A program made the position numbers and the translations under genes. This document shows positions 6,051 through 7,971 of a DNA stretch of 7,971 nucleotides, in pieces (position 1 is the first letter of the stretch; each line of letters begins with the position of its first letter). Origin of the DNA: Chloroflexota bacterium (GTDB lineage: Bacteria; Chloroflexota; Dehalococcoidia; UBA3495); the NCBI GenBank assembly GCA_022571575.1, contig JACZXN010000061.1, positions 1 through 7,971 of the forward strand, given 5' to 3'. The notes below the pieces were generated by a model. The model was not told the origin of the DNA. It did no database searches and was given only the letters and a program-made list of their open reading frames with translations.

Positions 6051-6088
6051 AAGTAGGGGCGTCCCGATCGATCGGGACGCCCCTACTT
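6051..6088. repeat. 38-bp perfect palindrome, possible terminator or REP-type element
   Basis: AAGTAGGGGCGTCCCGATC (6051-6069) is followed immediately by its exact reverse complement (6070-6088), with CGATCGATCG at the centre and no loop. It begins 33 nt beyond the stop codon of the minus-strand ATPase gene, so its transcript could end here. Similar GTAGGGGCG-type hairpins are, as I recall, common between genes in SAR202-like genomes. Confidence 0.7.
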
Positions 6089-6121
6089 CGCGTCAACCTG
6101 TTTCCAGACGGAATCCACGTC

Positions 6122-6838
6122 CTAGCCGCTCCTCCGGCGTTGGTCGCGGTAGTTGGGGGCCGATATGGGCAGCCAGTCCACCACCATGCCGTCCACCAGC
6201 CGCGAGGCGATGCGGGACTTGGTGTCCTCCAACTCTTCGATGGTGGAGACGGTGGTGATAACGGTGGGAAGGCGGGCCTCGTGGCGGTGGACGACTATCT
6301 GGTACAGTTTCTCTTCGGCCCAGGCGGTGCTGCTCTCAGCGCCCAGGTCGTCCAGCACCAGCAGCGGGACGGAGTTTATCTGCTCGAACAGCTCGTCGTA
6401 GCCCACCAGGCTGTCGGGACTGAAGGTGGCCCTGAGGTGGTCCAATAATGTGGGCACGAAGGCGAAGAACACCTGGCTGCCCTGCTTGAGCCGTTCCCCG
6501 GCGATGGCCACCGCCAGATGGGTCTTCCCGCAACCGCGTGGACCATTGAAAAGCAACCAGCCTTCCGGGTCCGCCGCGAAGGTTTGGGCCGTGTGCATAG
6601 CCCGGTCCAGGGACTCTTGGTCCTGCGCCGTGGCGCTGGCCCCGCCCCGGGTGTCGAAGTTGTCGAAGGTCATGCGCTGCAACATCTCGGGCCGCACTTC
6701 GCCGATGCCCTGCACCAGGCGGCTGTTGAAGTTGCCCAACTGGACCACGGTGGCAGTACCTTCGGCGCCCTCCAGCCGGGTGCGCAGAGAGTCGTCCAGG
6801 CGTTGCCGAAACGCTCCTGACCCCCTTAGATCTAACAT
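6122..6838 (-). CDS. DnaC/IstB-like AAA+ ATPase, probably lacking the usual N-terminal region
   Basis: This family comprises helicase loaders (DnaC, DnaI) and the IstB transposition helpers. The 238 residues contain an FDNFD element (58-62), Walker A GPRGCGKTH (99-107), FVPTLLDHLRATFSPDS (127-143), Walker B LLVLDDLG (159-166), TVITT as sensor 1 (192-196) and SRL (212-214) as the arginine-bearing end of the core. The layout resembles the DnaC-type loader I associate with Chloroflexota. Those proteins often begin with a Cys-rich zinc-binding segment, which is absent here. The frame is open far upstream (to 7351), but that part overlaps the opposing nuclease gene and looks like its shadow. The start at 6838 has no clear Shine-Dalgarno sequence. 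No IS21 transposase is seen, so a replication role is preferred over IstB. N-terminal truncation is inferred. Confidence 0.8.
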   Translation of the reverse strand: MLDLRGSGAFRQRLDDSLRTRLEGAEGTATVVQLGNFNSRLVQGIGEVRPEMLQRMTFDNFDTRGGASATAQDQESLDRAMHTAQTFAADPEGWLLFNGPRGCGKTHLAVAIAGERLKQGSQVFFAFVPTLLDHLRATFSPDSLVGYDELFEQINSVPLLVLDDLGAESSTAWAEEKLYQIVVHRHEARLPTVITTVSTIEELEDTKSRIASRLVDGMVVDWLPISAPNYRDQRRRSG

Positions 6839-6913
6839 TCGGCGCGATTGGATAGCGGAAGCTCCCAGAGTGATCGTGAGAGAGTGGCAGGTAAAGGACC
6901 GGAGCGGAAATCG

Positions 6914-7831
6914 ATGAACCACTCGCCGTCGTGGGATGATCCTGCACTCGCTGCCTCTGAGCCGAGGTGGCGGGCACGTTACCGGCTTCTCCAATCCTGG
7001 TACCGGGAGACCGTCCTCGGCGCTCCGCCCGGTCGTTACGGAGGCCGACTCAGGGGCAACCACCTTCCGGCGGACTGGCTCGCTGACCATCCGGACGCGA
7101 ACTTCCTCACGCCGGAAGTGATCGCCTACGTGAAGCAACGAGTGCCGGAGGTACTGGCGGCTGGAGGGACGCTGGCGGAGAAGCGTCTCAACTCCAACCT
7201 GCTGTCCTCCATGCCTCTGTGTTTCAACCTGTTCGGTCACCTGAGGGCCTTCCCGGTCGAGGCGGCGAAGGTGTTGTCGGCGGCGTTCGATCTGGACATC
7301 GCGACCATCGAGCGCCTCGAAGTCGAGTGGGCCCCTGACCCCTCGCAACACCTCCGCGACCGGACGGCGTTCGATGCCTACGTCGAATACCGGACCGGCG
7401 ACGGCAAGCGCGGGTTCGTCGGTGTCGAGACGAAGTACACCGAGTCGTTCAGCCCAGAGGAGTACGACACCGAGGAGTACCGGCGCGTGACGGCAAGCCC
7501 CGGCAGTGGGTTCAAGGCCGGAGCCGCCGACGTGCTGAAAGGCCGGGCCACAAATCAGCTCTGGCGGAACGCGTTACTGGTGGTCAGCGTCCGGCAGCGC
7601 GAGAGGTTCGACTTCGGTCACGTCGCCGTGGTTGCCTGCGAGAACGACCGCAGCCTGCGCAAGGCCGTAGACCAGTTTGAGCAGCAACTGGACGATCCAA
7701 GTTCTCTGTTGCGGGACGTGAGCTACGAGCGGATCATCGGTGAGGCCGACCAGCATCCGGCGCTCCGGGATTGGGCCGCCGTCTTCAGGAAGCGATACCT
7801 GGACCTGTCGCCGGTCGAGGGGATTGGATGA
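6914..7831 (+). CDS. PGN_0703-like putative restriction endonuclease, PD-(D/E)XK fold
   Basis: The 305-residue protein resembles the PGN_0703 family of putative type II-like restriction endonucleases. NSNLLSSMPLCFNLFGHL (93-110) is the N-terminal family motif. The catalytic core is D154 in TAFDAYVEYR, then E172 and K174 in GFVGVETKYTE, giving D-(x17)-E-x-K. NQLWRNALLV (214-223) follows as in related nucleases. The ATG at 6914 has GGAGCGG about 7 nt upstream. A TTG at 6848 would add 22 residues without a ribosome binding site. It is divergent from the ATPase gene, 75 bp away, and converges with the partial gene at its 3' end. No methyltransferase is seen in the window, so the DNA target, if any, may be controlled by a partner beyond the right edge. 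Enzymatic activity of this family is largely presumed. Confidence 0.85.
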   Translation: MNHSPSWDDPALAASEPRWRARYRLLQSWYRETVLGAPPGRYGGRLRGNHLPADWLADHPDANFLTPEVIAYVKQRVPEVLAAGGTLAEKRLNSNLLSSMPLCFNLFGHLRAFPVEAAKVLSAAFDLDIATIERLEVEWAPDPSQHLRDRTAFDAYVEYRTGDGKRGFVGVETKYTESFSPEEYDTEEYRRVTASPGSGFKAGAADVLKGRATNQLWRNALLVVSVRQRERFDFGHVAVVACENDRSLRKAVDQFEQQLDDPSSLLRDVSYERIIGEADQHPALRDWAAVFRKRYLDLSPVEGIG

Positions 7832-7856
7832 GAAATCCGATCCGATGATGACCAGC

Positions 7857-7971
7857 CTAGGGGTCCGGTGATGTACTGCTCCCGGCGATCTCCTGAGACA
7901 GCTCGTAAAGCCTGTCCGCCAGCTCCGTTATCTCGTCGCTGGCGTGGAGCTTTTCCAACCATCGCTTCGGG
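7857..7971 (-). CDS. C-terminal end of an unrecognised protein, cut by the window edge
   Basis: On the minus strand, a frame enters from the right edge and ends at TAG (7859-7857). Its 37 visible residues include RWLEKLHASDEITELADRLY (residues 3-22), which reads as an amphipathic, charged helix, followed by a short flexible tail ending SPDP. Composition and periodicity look protein-like, whereas the other minus-strand frames here do not. The stop lies 25 nt from the stop of the nuclease gene, so the two genes converge. The family cannot be named from this piece. A link to the nuclease, for example as its methyltransferase or regulator, is only a guess. Confidence 0.5.
   Translation of the reverse strand, partial: PKRWLEKLHASDEITELADRLYELSQEIAGSSTSPDP

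Larger units (their letters stand above)
5578..6121. other. 544-bp non-coding stretch filled with hairpins and REP-like repeats
   Basis: From left to right there is a hairpin at 5602-5642 and nested stems around 5643-5691. These are followed by a 14-bp perfect stem (5701-5744), a bulged GGCATCGC/GCgGATGCC hairpin (5804-5824), REP-like units (5906-6032) and a 38-bp palindrome (6051-6088). Open frames here, such as one starting MVSLSNH on the minus strand, are read through the repeats and are not considered genes. Confidence 0.65.

Noticed and set aside
6839..7351. Upstream extension of the ATPase frame to 409 codons
   Set aside because: The added part lies opposite the nuclease gene, is arginine-rich and low in structure, and resembles no N-terminal domain; it is read as the shadow of the nuclease frame.

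Overview
The window is G+C-rich bacterial DNA with A+T-rich intergenic promoters. A TRAP-type solute receptor, a TldD/TldE pair, a DnaC/IstB-like ATPase with an FDNFD motif before Walker A, and hairpin-rich REP-like intergenic repeats together suggest an uncultured environmental bacterium. I lean towards Chloroflexota of the SAR202/Dehalococcoidia type. No rRNA or other marker gene is present, so this is an inference.

Left part (1-5577). Two gene families alternate: TldE-like (minus, cut by the left edge), a DctP-type receptor fragment (plus), TldD (minus), and an almost complete DctP-type lipoprotein (plus). TldD and TldE belong to one superfamily, and the two receptors are homologous to each other. 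The layout is therefore two successive '<- Tld / DctP ->' divergent units, and a receptor fragment splits what is usually a compact tldD-tldE pair. TldD and TldE form a heteromeric zinc peptidase. Only TldD carries the HExxxH motif. The receptors would capture an organic acid outside the membrane, but no TRAP membrane subunits lie in the window.

Both receptor genes look damaged at the 5' end. The first lacks the signal peptide and the first part of the receptor domain. The second has a complete lipoprotein signal peptide and a perfect Shine-Dalgarno sequence, but no normal start codon between them.

Middle (5578-6121). This 544-bp non-coding stretch holds several hairpins, including a 14-bp perfect stem. 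It also has a 23-nt-period tandem repeat, two inverted copies of a REP-like unit whose stem changes are compensatory, and a 38-bp perfect palindrome.

Right part (6122-7971). A DnaC/IstB-like ATPase on the minus strand, apparently lacking the usual N-terminal extension, lies divergent to a PGN_0703-like putative restriction endonuclease with a PD-(D/E)XK core. The C-terminal end of an unrecognised minus-strand protein runs off the right edge.
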